NCBI GenBank assembly: GCA_030578315.1
Contig: JAUQQL010000017.1
Coordinates: 1-36,007, forward strand
Length of the DNA stretch: 36,007 nt
Source: Thermodesulfobacteriota bacterium
Lineage (GTDB): Bacteria; Desulfobacterota; Thermodesulfobacteria; Thermodesulfobacteriales; Thermodesulfobacteriaceae
Direction: 5' to 3'
Below the pieces are notes generated by a model. That model was not told where the DNA came from, ran no database searches, and worked only from the letters and a program-made list of their open reading frames with translations. Below are positions 18,134-25,348 of the stretch, piece by piece. Made by a program: the position numbers and the translations under genes. The first letter of the stretch is position 1. Every line of letters starts with the position of its first letter.

Positions 18134-19152
18134 TTTATAAGTTCTTCCACAGCTTCTTTAACTTGATATGGTTCTAGCTTTTTCATGCATTCTTTTGTAG
18201 GACAACTTTTTCTAAAACAAGGGCTGCAGGATATTTTACTTTTAACCACCAAATACTTTCCTCCCCATGGACCAGTTCTTTCAGGAGAAGTAGGACCAAA
18301 TAAAGCTATAGTAGGAATTTTTAAAGCTGAAGCAATATGCATAGGACCTGTATCAACAGTTATTATTAATTTAGAGTGCTTTAAGACAGAAACCAATTGA
18401 GAAAGGCTAATTTTACCTACTAAAGATTTTAATCTTTCAGAAAATCGTTTTTCCAAGTTTTGAGCCCAACTTTTAAGTTCTAAATCAGAAGAACTTCCTA
18501 AAATTAAAAAATTAAATTCTTCTTTTTCTAATAACAGAGTTATAAGTTTTTCCCAGTTTTTAAAACTCCAATTTTTAGTTTCCCATCTAGCTTTAGGAAT
18601 AATTGAAATATACAATTTTTCTGAACTTAAAAATTTTGGAAAAGTGGTTTCCGGAAACACTGTTTCAGGAATTTCTTCAGATATATTTATGTCTCTAGTA
18701 TTATTTAAAAGTTTCAAAACCTCTTTAGTTAAATTTAAATATCTTTTTACTGCGTGAAGATTTATATCGTAAGGAGGAAGTTTAAAATTGTAAAACCAGG
18801 AGCTACCTTCTCTGTGATTGGAAAATCCTATTTTATATTTTCCTCTACTTAATCCTACTATAAGTCCGCTTTTTAGTAACCCTTGATAATCTAATATTAC
18901 TTCATAGTAGTCTTCTCTTAGTTTCTTTAAAAAAGATTTCGATTTTTCTAAAGATTTAAGATAAGTTATAGAAAAAACTAAGATTTTTCTTAAAAAAGGA
19001 TGCCCTATAAGAACTTCGGCATTTCTTTCGTCAATTACCCAGTCAATTTCTGCAAAGGGTAAACATTTTTTTAAAAGAGTAAGAGAAGGTAAAGTTTGAA
19101 CTACATCGCCTAAAGCTGAAAGCTTTACAATAAGAATTTTAGGTTTATACAA
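18124..19152 (-). CDS. waaC: Glycosyltransferase family 9, heptosyltransferase I-like
   Basis: A 342-residue GT-B glycosyltransferase. The N-terminus KILIVKLSALGDVVQTLPSLTLLK and the following AEIDWVIDERNAEVLIGHP match heptosyltransferase I (WaaC), which adds the first heptose to Kdo in the lipopolysaccharide core. The ADP-sugar half shows IPKARWETKNW, ITVDTGPMHIASAL and ALFGPTSPERTGPWG. Late cysteines (CSPCFRKSCPTKECM) are common in this family. The start is TTG at 19152, inside the RNase G stop region, so translation is probably coupled to it. Pairing with an MsbA-like gene supports a lipopolysaccharide role; the exact acceptor is inference. Confidence 0.87.
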   Translation of the reverse strand: MYKPKILIVKLSALGDVVQTLPSLTLLKKCLPFAEIDWVIDERNAEVLIGHPFLRKILVFSITYLKSLEKSKSFLKKLREDYYEVILDYQGLLKSGLIVGLSRGKYKIGFSNHREGSSWFYNFKLPPYDINLHAVKRYLNLTKEVLKLLNNTRDINISEEIPETVFPETTFPKFLSSEKLYISIIPKARWETKNWSFKNWEKLITLLLEKEEFNFLILGSSSDLELKSWAQNLEKRFSERLKSLVGKISLSQLVSVLKHSKLIITVDTGPMHIASALKIPTIALFGPTSPERTGPWGGKYLVVKSKISCSPCFRKSCPTKECMKKLEPYQVKEAVEELINYI

Positions 19153-20602
19153 TATGAAACTTATACTCCCAAGGCATTAAGTTTTTATTAGGTTTTAAAA
19201 TAGAAATAAACTGATATTTTTTTTCCAAGCTTTCTAGATAACTTATTTCTTCTCCTATAAGTTCAGAAAGTCCTGGATGAATTTCTATTTCTAACTTTTT
19301 GTTTTTGATGTGAGGTCCCATTTTAATAATTCTTCTTAAAATTTCATAATAGATAGTTTTCTTATTTTTAATATACCCTTCCCCACTACAGTAAGGACAA
19401 GGTTCATAAAAAACTTGATAAAGGGATTCTCTTTTTCTTTCTCTAGTCATTTGAAGAATTCCAAAAGGAGAAATAGGAAGACAGCTGTATTTAGCTTTAT
19501 CTTTTTTTAAAGCCTCTTTTAAAGTTTGTAAAACCATTTCTTGATGGGCTGGTTCTTCCATGTCAATAAAGTCTATAATTATAAGGCCTCCTAAGTTTCT
19601 CAATCTCAACTGATAAGCTATTTCTTGAGCTGCTTCTAAATTTATTTTAAAAACTGTCTCTTCAAGCTCCTTAGTTCCTGTATATCTTCCTGTATTTACA
19701 TCAATGGCAGTAAAAGCTTCACATGGTTCTATAATAATAAATCCTCCAGACTTTAGCCAAACTTTGCGAGAAAGTAACTTTTTAACATCTATTTGAATTC
19801 CATTAGCAGAAAAAAGGTCCTCTTCCCCTTCGTAGAGAGTTACATAAGGTACTAGGTGAGGAAAGTATCTCTTTAAAAAGTCTACAATTTGTTGGTAAAA
19901 TTCTTTATTATCTACTACAATAGAAGAAATTTCTTTGTTAAAAAGATCTCTTATAGCTCTTAAGGCTATGTTTAACTCTTCGTAAATTAAAGAAGGTGCT
20001 TTGGTTTTTTCAGACTTTTCTTTAATTTCATTCCACAGACAAAGTAAGAATTCCATTTCAGATTTTAATTCTTCTAAAGTCGCTTCAACAGCAGCTGTTC
20101 TTATAATCCATCCTGTAGAAGGAGGTCTTAACTTTTCAACCATTTCTTTTAACCTTTTTCTTTTTTCTTCTTCTTTTATCTTTCTTGAAACTCCTATTCT
20201 ATTCATAAAAGGCAAATAAACTAAGTAGTGACCAGGCAAAGTCAAATTAGTTGAAACTCTTGCTCCTTTATTTCCAATGGGTTCTTTAATAACCTGAACT
20301 AAAATTTCCTGACCTTCCTTTAAAACTTCGTAAAGATTAGTAACTACAGAAAACTCCTTTTCCCACTCTACTTCTCCAACAGGAAAAAGGTCGTCACCAA
20401 AAAGAAAAGCCGTCCTGTTTAATCCTAGATCTAAAAAAGCTGAATTTATTCCTGGGACTACTCTCACTACCCTACCCTTGTAAATGTTTCCTACTAATCC
20501 TTTTTCGCTAGGTCTTTCTATGTACAACTCTACTAACTGTCCTCCTTCTATAAGTCCTACTCTGGTCTCAAAAGGAGTATAACTAATTAACAATTTTCCC
20601 AT
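19145..20602 (-). CDS. rng: RNase E/G family endoribonuclease (RNase G type)
   Basis: A 485-residue enzyme close to E. coli RNase G in length, without the long C-terminal scaffold of RNase E. The S1-like RNA-binding part spans about residues 35-130. The catalytic Mg-binding aspartates are D301 in FTAIDVNTGRYTG and D344 in IIIDFIDMEE. The zinc-link cysteines are C402 and C405 in CPYC. It cuts single-stranded RNA near 5' monophosphate ends, in rRNA maturation and mRNA decay. The ATG follows the purine nucleoside phosphorylase stop after one base, in the same operon as PNPase, so endo- and exonuclease would be made together. Confidence 0.95.
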   Translation of the reverse strand: MGKLLISYTPFETRVGLIEGGQLVELYIERPSEKGLVGNIYKGRVVRVVPGINSAFLDLGLNRTAFLFGDDLFPVGEVEWEKEFSVVTNLYEVLKEGQEILVQVIKEPIGNKGARVSTNLTLPGHYLVYLPFMNRIGVSRKIKEEEKRKRLKEMVEKLRPPSTGWIIRTAAVEATLEELKSEMEFLLCLWNEIKEKSEKTKAPSLIYEELNIALRAIRDLFNKEISSIVVDNKEFYQQIVDFLKRYFPHLVPYVTLYEGEEDLFSANGIQIDVKKLLSRKVWLKSGGFIIIEPCEAFTAIDVNTGRYTGTKELEETVFKINLEAAQEIAYQLRLRNLGGLIIIDFIDMEEPAHQEMVLQTLKEALKKDKAKYSCLPISPFGILQMTRERKRESLYQVFYEPCPYCSGEGYIKNKKTIYYEILRRIIKMGPHIKNKKLEIEIHPGLSELIGEEISYLESLEKKYQFISILKPNKNLMPWEYKFHIV

Positions 20603-20603
20603 T

Positions 20604-21434
20604 TTAAAGTCTAGCCAAAAAAGCTTTTAAAAGATTAGTAAGTTTTTTTTCAACTTTTTTGGACTGTTCTACAACTTCAGAAAAAATAATAGGCTTAAAG
20701 TGATCAGGGTCGTTTATATTAGAAATAACAGAAATTCCTAAAACTTCCATTCCAGCATGAACAGCTACAATTACCTCAGGAACAGTTGACATACCTACAG
20801 CATCTGCTCCAATTAACCTTAAAAACCGAGTTTCTGCAGGCGTTTCTAAAGATGGACCAGGAACCGCTACGTATATTCCTTCCTTTACTTCTTCTTTAAA
20901 TTTAAAAGCTATTTCTTTAAATAAATTAATTAGTCTTACACTATAGGCTTGAGACATGTCTGGAAATCTTGGTCCCCATTCTTCTCTATTAGGACCTCTT
21001 AAAGGATTATCAGGAATTAAGTTAATATGGTCTTTAATGAGCATCAGATCTCCAGGTTTAAAAGTTAAATTAAGTCCTCCAGCCGAATTAGATACTATGT
21101 AAATTTTAGGCTGAAACAAAGTAAGAGCTCTCAAGGGGAAGGTCAATTCCTTACAAGAATAACCTTCGTAAAAGTGAAATCTGCCTTGTAAAACAACAAC
21201 TTTTTTTCCTTCTAAATATCCTAAAACTAACTGACCTTTGTGAGTTTCTACTGTAGAAATAGGAAAATGAGGTATCTCAACATAAGGTATAAGAACCTCT
21301 ATTTCAACAGCCTCCGCTACAGATGAAAGACCAGTTCCCAAAGTAATTACTATTTCAGGAGAAAAAGGAAAAATTTTTTTTAAAAATTTATAACATTCTT
21401 CTACTTTTTTAAAGTAAAGGTGTTCTGAAGACAT
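20604..21434 (-). CDS. Purine nucleoside phosphorylase (trimeric PNP-I family)
   Basis: A 276-residue phosphorylase that splits purine nucleosides with phosphate to base and ribose 1-phosphate. Motifs: TLGTGLSSVAE near residue 31, ETHKGQLVLG, GRFHFYEGY near 84, SNSAGGLN, GPSLETPAETRFLRLIGADAVGMSTVPEVIVA near 197-228, and ISNINDPD with the base-contacting Asn. The ATG at 21434 has GGAAG about seven bases upstream and overlaps the end of PNPase by 26 bp. An upstream TTG at 21485 would lengthen the overlap and adds no conserved sequence. Asn at the base-recognition position favours PNP over methylthioadenosine phosphorylase. It could salvage nucleosides left by RNA turnover. Confidence 0.92.
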   Translation of the reverse strand: MSSEHLYFKKVEECYKFLKKIFPFSPEIVITLGTGLSSVAEAVEIEVLIPYVEIPHFPISTVETHKGQLVLGYLEGKKVVVLQGRFHFYEGYSCKELTFPLRALTLFQPKIYIVSNSAGGLNLTFKPGDLMLIKDHINLIPDNPLRGPNREEWGPRFPDMSQAYSVRLINLFKEIAFKFKEEVKEGIYVAVPGPSLETPAETRFLRLIGADAVGMSTVPEVIVAVHAGMEVLGISVISNINDPDHFKPIIFSEVVEQSKKVEKKLTNLLKAFLARL

Positions 21435-23505
21435 TTTTTTCTTCCGAAAAGACCGAGCTAAACTTTGGTCTTCCAAGTTCGTCAATTTCTATAACTTTTA
21501 CCTTAATAGTATCTCCTATTTGATAAACTGACCTTAGGTCTTTTGGAGGATTTTCCATTTTGGAAATATGTAAAAGTCCTATCTTCCCAGGAAAGATCTC
21601 TACAAAAATTCCATAAGGTTCAATTCTTGTAATTTTTCCTTCGTAAACCTTACCTATTTCAATTTCTCCAACTAAACCATAAATAATTTTTTTTGCAGCT
21701 TCAATAGCTTCTTTGGTTTGTCCTGTAATAGAAACCTTACCTCCTTCAAGTACCCAGATCACTGTATTAGTTTTTTCTCTTATTTCTCTAACAGTTTTTC
21801 CACCAGGACCTATTATAGTAAAAGCTTTATCTTCCGGAATGGTTATAATTTCTATTTTAGGAGCATATGGTGATAACTCTTTTTTTGGTTCAGGTATAGC
21901 TGAATACATCTTTTCCAAAATAAACCTACGAGCTTCTTTAGCTTGCAGTAAGGCTTCTTTCATAATTTCTTTAGGAAGACCTTTTATTTTTAAATCCATT
22001 TGTACACTTGTTATACCGTTCTCAGTTCCTGCTATTTTAAAATCCATATCTCCTAATTGGTCTTCATCACCAAGTATGTCAGTAAGAATAAGGTATTTAT
22101 CTTTTTCTTTAACTAATCCCATAGCAATACCTGCTACATGTTTTTTTATAGGAACTCCTGCATCAAAAAGAGCTAAAGAACCTGCACAAACAGTAGCCAT
22201 AGAAGTGGAACCGTGAGATTCTAAGACATTAGCTACTATACGAATAATATAAGGAAATTCATCTTCAGAAGGGATAAGCGGTTCTAAAGCTCTTTCGGCT
22301 AAAGCTCCGTGACCAATTTCCCTTCTTCTAGGAGGACCCCATGGTTTAGCCTCTCCTGCACAAAAAGGTGGAAAGTTATAATGTAACATAAACCTTTTAA
22401 AAGTTTCTCCTTCAAAAATAGTTTCTACCATCTGTGCTCCTTCTTGAGAACCCAAAGTTACTGTTGCAAAAACTTGAGTTTGTCCCCGGGTAAAAATAGC
22501 ACTTCCATGAGGTCTTTCAAAAGGATGAACTTCTATCTTAATCTCTCTAATATCCTTAGGACCTCTTCCATCAAGTCTTTTACCCTCTAAGAAAAGTTTT
22601 TCTCTTAAAAGTTTGCTTATAAGTTTCTTATAATAGTAATAATAAAAAGACTCTGGAAAACTTTCTTGAAAAGTATTTACAAGTTCTTTAAAAATTTCTT
22701 CTAAACTTTGTTTTCTTTCTTTTTTATTGAAAATTTGTAAAGCTTCTTTTATTTTGGAAATTCCTACAATTTCTAAATAACTTTTCAAATTTTCAGGAAG
22801 CTCTATCATGGGGATATCTAATTTAGATTTTCCTACTTTTTGCTTTAAAATTTCTTGGGCCTTAATTAAAATTTGACACTTTTCCAAAGCTAGATATAAA
22901 GCTTGCAATAAAACTTCTTCTTCAATTTCTTTTCCTCCTCCTTCAACCATTACAATATCTTGAGGAGAACAACTAACTATTAATTCTAATTCTGCTTTTT
23001 GTCTTTCTTCATAAGTTGGATTTATTAAAAAGTTTTCTCCTACTTTACAAATTCTTAAAGCTGCAAGGGGTCCATCAAAAGGTATAGAAGAAATATGTAA
23101 AGCTGTACCTGCTCCTATTAAGGATAATACATCAGGGTCATACTTTTCATCAGCTGATAAAGTAATAGCTGTAACTACCACTTCATTAAAAAAACCCTCT
23201 GGAAAAAGAGGCCTTAAAGACCTATCTATCATTCTAGAAACTAGAATTTCTCTGTCAGTTGGTCTGCCTTCTCTTTTTATAAACCCTCCTGGAATTTTAC
23301 CCCAAGCAGAAGCCTGTTCTCTGTAGTCTACCGAAAGAGGGACAAAATCTAAAGCATCTTCTATGAGTTTTCCCATAACCGTTGTAACTAAAACTGCTGT
23401 GTCTCCTTGTCTCACCACTACCGAGGCATCTGCAAGTTTAGCATACTCTCCAGTTTCAATTATAATAGGTTTTTCTGTAAGATTTTCTATTACTATTCTT
23501 TCCAT
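21409..23505 (-). CDS. pnp: Polyribonucleotide nucleotidyltransferase (PNPase)
   Basis: A 698-residue 3'-to-5' phosphorolytic exoribonuclease. Order of domains: first RNase PH domain (about 1-215), helical linker, second RNase PH domain (about 300-540) with the active-site aspartates in DILGDEDQLGDMDF, KH domain with the GPGG loop (about 545-610), and S1 domain (about 615-690). Conserved marks include GIKIPGGFI-like GKIPGGFIKREGRPTDREIL near 70 and FTRGQTQVFATVTLG near 340. GAGG lies about 11 bases before the ATG. It is first in an operon with the nucleoside phosphorylase, RNase G and the heptosyltransferase. The usual rpsO neighbour is absent. Confidence 0.97.
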   Translation of the reverse strand: MERIVIENLTEKPIIIETGEYAKLADASVVVRQGDTAVLVTTVMGKLIEDALDFVPLSVDYREQASAWGKIPGGFIKREGRPTDREILVSRMIDRSLRPLFPEGFFNEVVVTAITLSADEKYDPDVLSLIGAGTALHISSIPFDGPLAALRICKVGENFLINPTYEERQKAELELIVSCSPQDIVMVEGGGKEIEEEVLLQALYLALEKCQILIKAQEILKQKVGKSKLDIPMIELPENLKSYLEIVGISKIKEALQIFNKKERKQSLEEIFKELVNTFQESFPESFYYYYYKKLISKLLREKLFLEGKRLDGRGPKDIREIKIEVHPFERPHGSAIFTRGQTQVFATVTLGSQEGAQMVETIFEGETFKRFMLHYNFPPFCAGEAKPWGPPRRREIGHGALAERALEPLIPSEDEFPYIIRIVANVLESHGSTSMATVCAGSLALFDAGVPIKKHVAGIAMGLVKEKDKYLILTDILGDEDQLGDMDFKIAGTENGITSVQMDLKIKGLPKEIMKEALLQAKEARRFILEKMYSAIPEPKKELSPYAPKIEIITIPEDKAFTIIGPGGKTVREIREKTNTVIWVLEGGKVSITGQTKEAIEAAKKIIYGLVGEIEIGKVYEGKITRIEPYGIFVEIFPGKIGLLHISKMENPPKDLRSVYQIGDTIKVKVIEIDELGRPKFSSVFSEEKNVFRTPLL

Positions 23506-23576
23506 ATAAGTTTTTACCTCAAATTATTTTTGTTTTTAATTTAGAGTAGAACTTCTTTTTTCAAGTAAATAAAAAG

Positions 23577-24302
23577 TCATTTTCCTACAGTAGCTAAATA
23601 AATAACACTTTCTTCTTCCCCATCCAGACCTAAAAATTCGTTAAAATTTTCGTCTAAAAAAGCTCCTACAGGACAAGCTTTAAATCCAAGAGCTTCACAA
23701 GCTAAAAGTAAGTTTTGACAAATATGAGCACAATCCATAAAAATATATCTTAATCCTCTACTTCCATATTTAGAAAGCGTTCTTCTTAAAACTGCAGACC
23801 ATATAAAAACTACGCTTGCCGTAGCAAAAAAGCTTTGGCCTAAAGCTAGGTCAGTTAATTCCTTACCAAAATATCCCTCCTTCAAAAGTTCCAAAGAAAA
23901 AGTTTTTATTTCCAAATGATAAATTCCTGGTTTAAGGTCTGTAGAAAAATTTACTCCTAAGTAAGTTTCTATAGGATAAAGTGCCCCAGCAGAAGGAGCA
24001 GTACGTAAAAGATAAGAACCAACAGTTGCAGTAATCCCTTGAACTGCATAACATAACCAATTTAGCTCTTTCAGACTTATAGGTATCTTTTTATAATCTC
24101 TTTCACTTCTCCTACTTTCTAAAATTTCAAAAAAACTTTTGGTTTTAGGATAATCACCAAGAAAAAGTTTGATTTTAGGAGCATTTGGATATTCTTTAAA
24201 TCTCGAAGCAGAAGTTAAAGAAACTTCTCTTAATCCTAGTTTTTCAAAAGAAAGATTAGTAGCTTTAAGATAATTATAAGCTATAGTTTGTTTAAGCGCC
24301 AT
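23577..24302 (-). CDS. SagB/ThcOx-type nitroreductase-family FMN oxidoreductase
   Basis: A 241-residue flavin oxidoreductase. The nitroreductase pattern begins with ESRRSERDYKKIPISLKELNWLCYAVQGI near residue 62, then RTAPSAGALYPIETYLGV near 100. The SagB-type stretch LSKYGSRGLRYIFMDCAHICQNLLLACEALGFKACPVGAF near 175-215 includes the Lys-Tyr pair that azoline-oxidising members use. No cyclodehydratase, precursor peptide or protease gene accompanies it, so a role in peptide modification is not supported; many stand-alone members have no known substrate. The ATG at 24302 lies ten bases after AGGAGG. The BON lipoprotein gene ends 21 bp upstream on the same strand. Confidence 0.87.
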   Translation of the reverse strand: MALKQTIAYNYLKATNLSFEKLGLREVSLTSASRFKEYPNAPKIKLFLGDYPKTKSFFEILESRRSERDYKKIPISLKELNWLCYAVQGITATVGSYLLRTAPSAGALYPIETYLGVNFSTDLKPGIYHLEIKTFSLELLKEGYFGKELTDLALGQSFFATASVVFIWSAVLRRTLSKYGSRGLRYIFMDCAHICQNLLLACEALGFKACPVGAFLDENFNEFLGLDGEEESVIYLATVGK

Positions 24303-24323
24303 TTTCAATTTGCCTCCTTGATG

Positions 24324-24938
24324 TTAGTTTATTTTATTTTTAATCTGAAGATTATCAATTACTTTTTTAACTCCCGAGACACTTTTAGCATGTTCTAAAA
24401 CTTTAACTCTTTGTCTTTCACTATCTACTACCCCTGTTAAAGTTACCACTCCATTTACAGTGTCTACATCTATAGAAAGTGCTTTAAGTTCTGGATCTTC
24501 AATAAGTTTTAATTTTATTTTAGCAGTTATTTCTTTATCTGAAAGATAACTTCCTAAGGATCTTTTTTCAATTCTAAGATTATTAACTACTTTTTTTACA
24601 CCCTCTACACTAGTTGCAATTTTTACTGCTCTTCGTCTTTCTTCTTCACTATCTACTACCCCTGTTAAAGTTACCACTCCATTTACAGTGTCTACATCTA
24701 TTTTTCTAGCTTTAGTAACTGGGTCTTCTAAAAGCTTAAGCTTTATTTTAGAGGTAATAATTCCATCATCTACCTGAGTTCCTAAGGTTCTTGGGTCAGT
24801 TACTACTTTATATCCTTCGTAGGCTCCACCTCCAATTACAATCCATCCGCAAGAGCTCAACCAAAATCCTAAAGTGAAAATTATTGCAAACTTTACAAAA
24901 CCTTGATTTTTTCCGATAAAATATTTAAAATAATTCAT
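24324..24938 (-). CDS. Double-BON-domain lipoprotein (OsmY/DolP-like)
   Basis: A 204-residue lipoprotein. The signal FAIIFTLGFWLSSCG ends in a lipobox with Cys30. Two BON domains follow, about residues 58-125 and 133-202, each with the pattern IT.KIKLKL.EDP...A..IDVDTVNGVVTLTGVVDSE and a closing VKKV..NL.I. BON domains bind phospholipid surfaces in envelope-stability proteins such as DolP (YraP). The stretch IDVDTVNGVVTLTGVVDSE is identical in both domains, and the DNA there is a perfect 57-bp direct repeat. The start codon is 12 bp from that of the divergent neighbour. Confidence 0.9.
   Translation of the reverse strand: MNYFKYFIGKNQGFVKFAIIFTLGFWLSSCGWIVIGGGAYEGYKVVTDPRTLGTQVDDGIITSKIKLKLLEDPVTKARKIDVDTVNGVVTLTGVVDSEEERRRAVKIATSVEGVKKVVNNLRIEKRSLGSYLSDKEITAKIKLKLIEDPELKALSIDVDTVNGVVTLTGVVDSERQRVKVLEHAKSVSGVKKVIDNLQIKNKIN
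24417..24473. repeat. 57-bp perfect direct repeat, copy 1 (second BON domain)
   Basis: Identical to 24645-24701. It encodes the IDVDTVNGVVTLTGVVDSE strand-turn-strand of the second BON domain plus a few bases on either side. The spacing between copies is 228 bp, a whole number of codons, so recombination between them would delete or add exactly one domain in frame. Confidence 0.95.
24645..24701. repeat. 57-bp perfect direct repeat, copy 2 (first BON domain)
   Basis: Identical to 24417-24473. The rest of the two BON domains differs clearly at both DNA and protein level. The perfect block therefore points to gene conversion or strong local constraint rather than a recent whole-domain duplication. 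Confidence 0.95.
24903..24931 (+). promoter_or_regulatory. Possible promoter for the unknown 130-residue protein, inside the BON gene
   Basis: TTGATT at 24903-24908, 17-bp spacer, TAAAAT at 24926-24931. The gap to the divergent gene is only 12 bp, so this gene's promoter must lie within the 5' part of the BON lipoprotein gene, and this is the best match there. Confidence 0.4.
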
Positions 24939-24950
24939 AAGGAGGCTCCT
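24939..24950. promoter_or_regulatory. 12-bp intergenic gap serving as ribosome binding site on both strands
   Basis: The whole gap between two divergent start codons is AAGGAGGCTCCT. Read forward it gives AAGGAGG before the ATG at 24951. Read backward it gives AGGAG before the ATG at 24938. It is nearly palindromic (AGGAG-GC-CTCCT type), so one element supplies both Shine-Dalgarno sequences. Confidence 0.8.
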
Positions 24951-25343
24951 ATGAAAATAGATTTTAAAACCCTATATGAAAGTAATTTTAATATAAATAT
25001 TTCATCTTCCAAGAAGATAAATTCTACCTTTGAAGAATATTTAAAAATTGTTTTAGCTCAAATTAAAGAAGAAAAAAATTTCTCTAAAGATATTAATTCT
25101 AAAAAATTAGAAGAAATTTTACAAAAAGTAAGAACAAGTTTGGAAGTTTTAGAAAGTCTTGCCCCTGAGGGTTTAGATACTTCTTCTGCTGAGACTTTGG
25201 GAGATTTTCTTTTAGCTCAGGCTTTAGAGATAAATCAAATTTTAAATTTATTACCAGAAGATAGTCTTAAACATTTACTCAAAGACATAACTTTCTTTAT
25301 TGGAATAGAAGCTCAAAAGATAAGACAGGGATTTTACTCTTAA
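24951..25343 (+). CDS. Hypothetical protein, 130 residues
   Basis: Not recognised. The protein is acidic-basic mixed, without a signal peptide, membrane helix or cysteine pattern, and is predicted by eye to be mainly helical (long Leu/Glu/Lys-rich runs such as SKKLEEILQKVRTSLEVLESL and LLAQALEINQILNLLPEDSLKHLL). The first 35 residues are Asn/Ser-rich and may be disordered. The ATG at 24951 has an excellent AAGGAGG seven bases upstream, so it is clearly translated; the in-frame extension upstream has no comparable site. It is the only plus-strand gene between msbA and the permease operon, and it converges with the radical SAM gene, leaving five bases between stops. Confidence 0.8.
   Translation: MKIDFKTLYESNFNINISSSKKINSTFEEYLKIVLAQIKEEKNFSKDINSKKLEEILQKVRTSLEVLESLAPEGLDTSSAETLGDFLLAQALEINQILNLLPEDSLKHLLKDITFFIGIEAQKIRQGFYS
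24985..25012 (-). promoter_or_regulatory. Possible promoter for the BON lipoprotein, inside the divergent gene
   Basis: On the minus strand TTGGAA (25012-25007), 16-bp spacer, TAAAAT (24990-24985). It lies in the first codons of the 130-residue protein gene. With the plus-strand candidate at 24903-24931 it would create two facing promoters with overlapping 5' transcripts. Confidence 0.35.
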
Positions 25344-25348
25344 GATTT

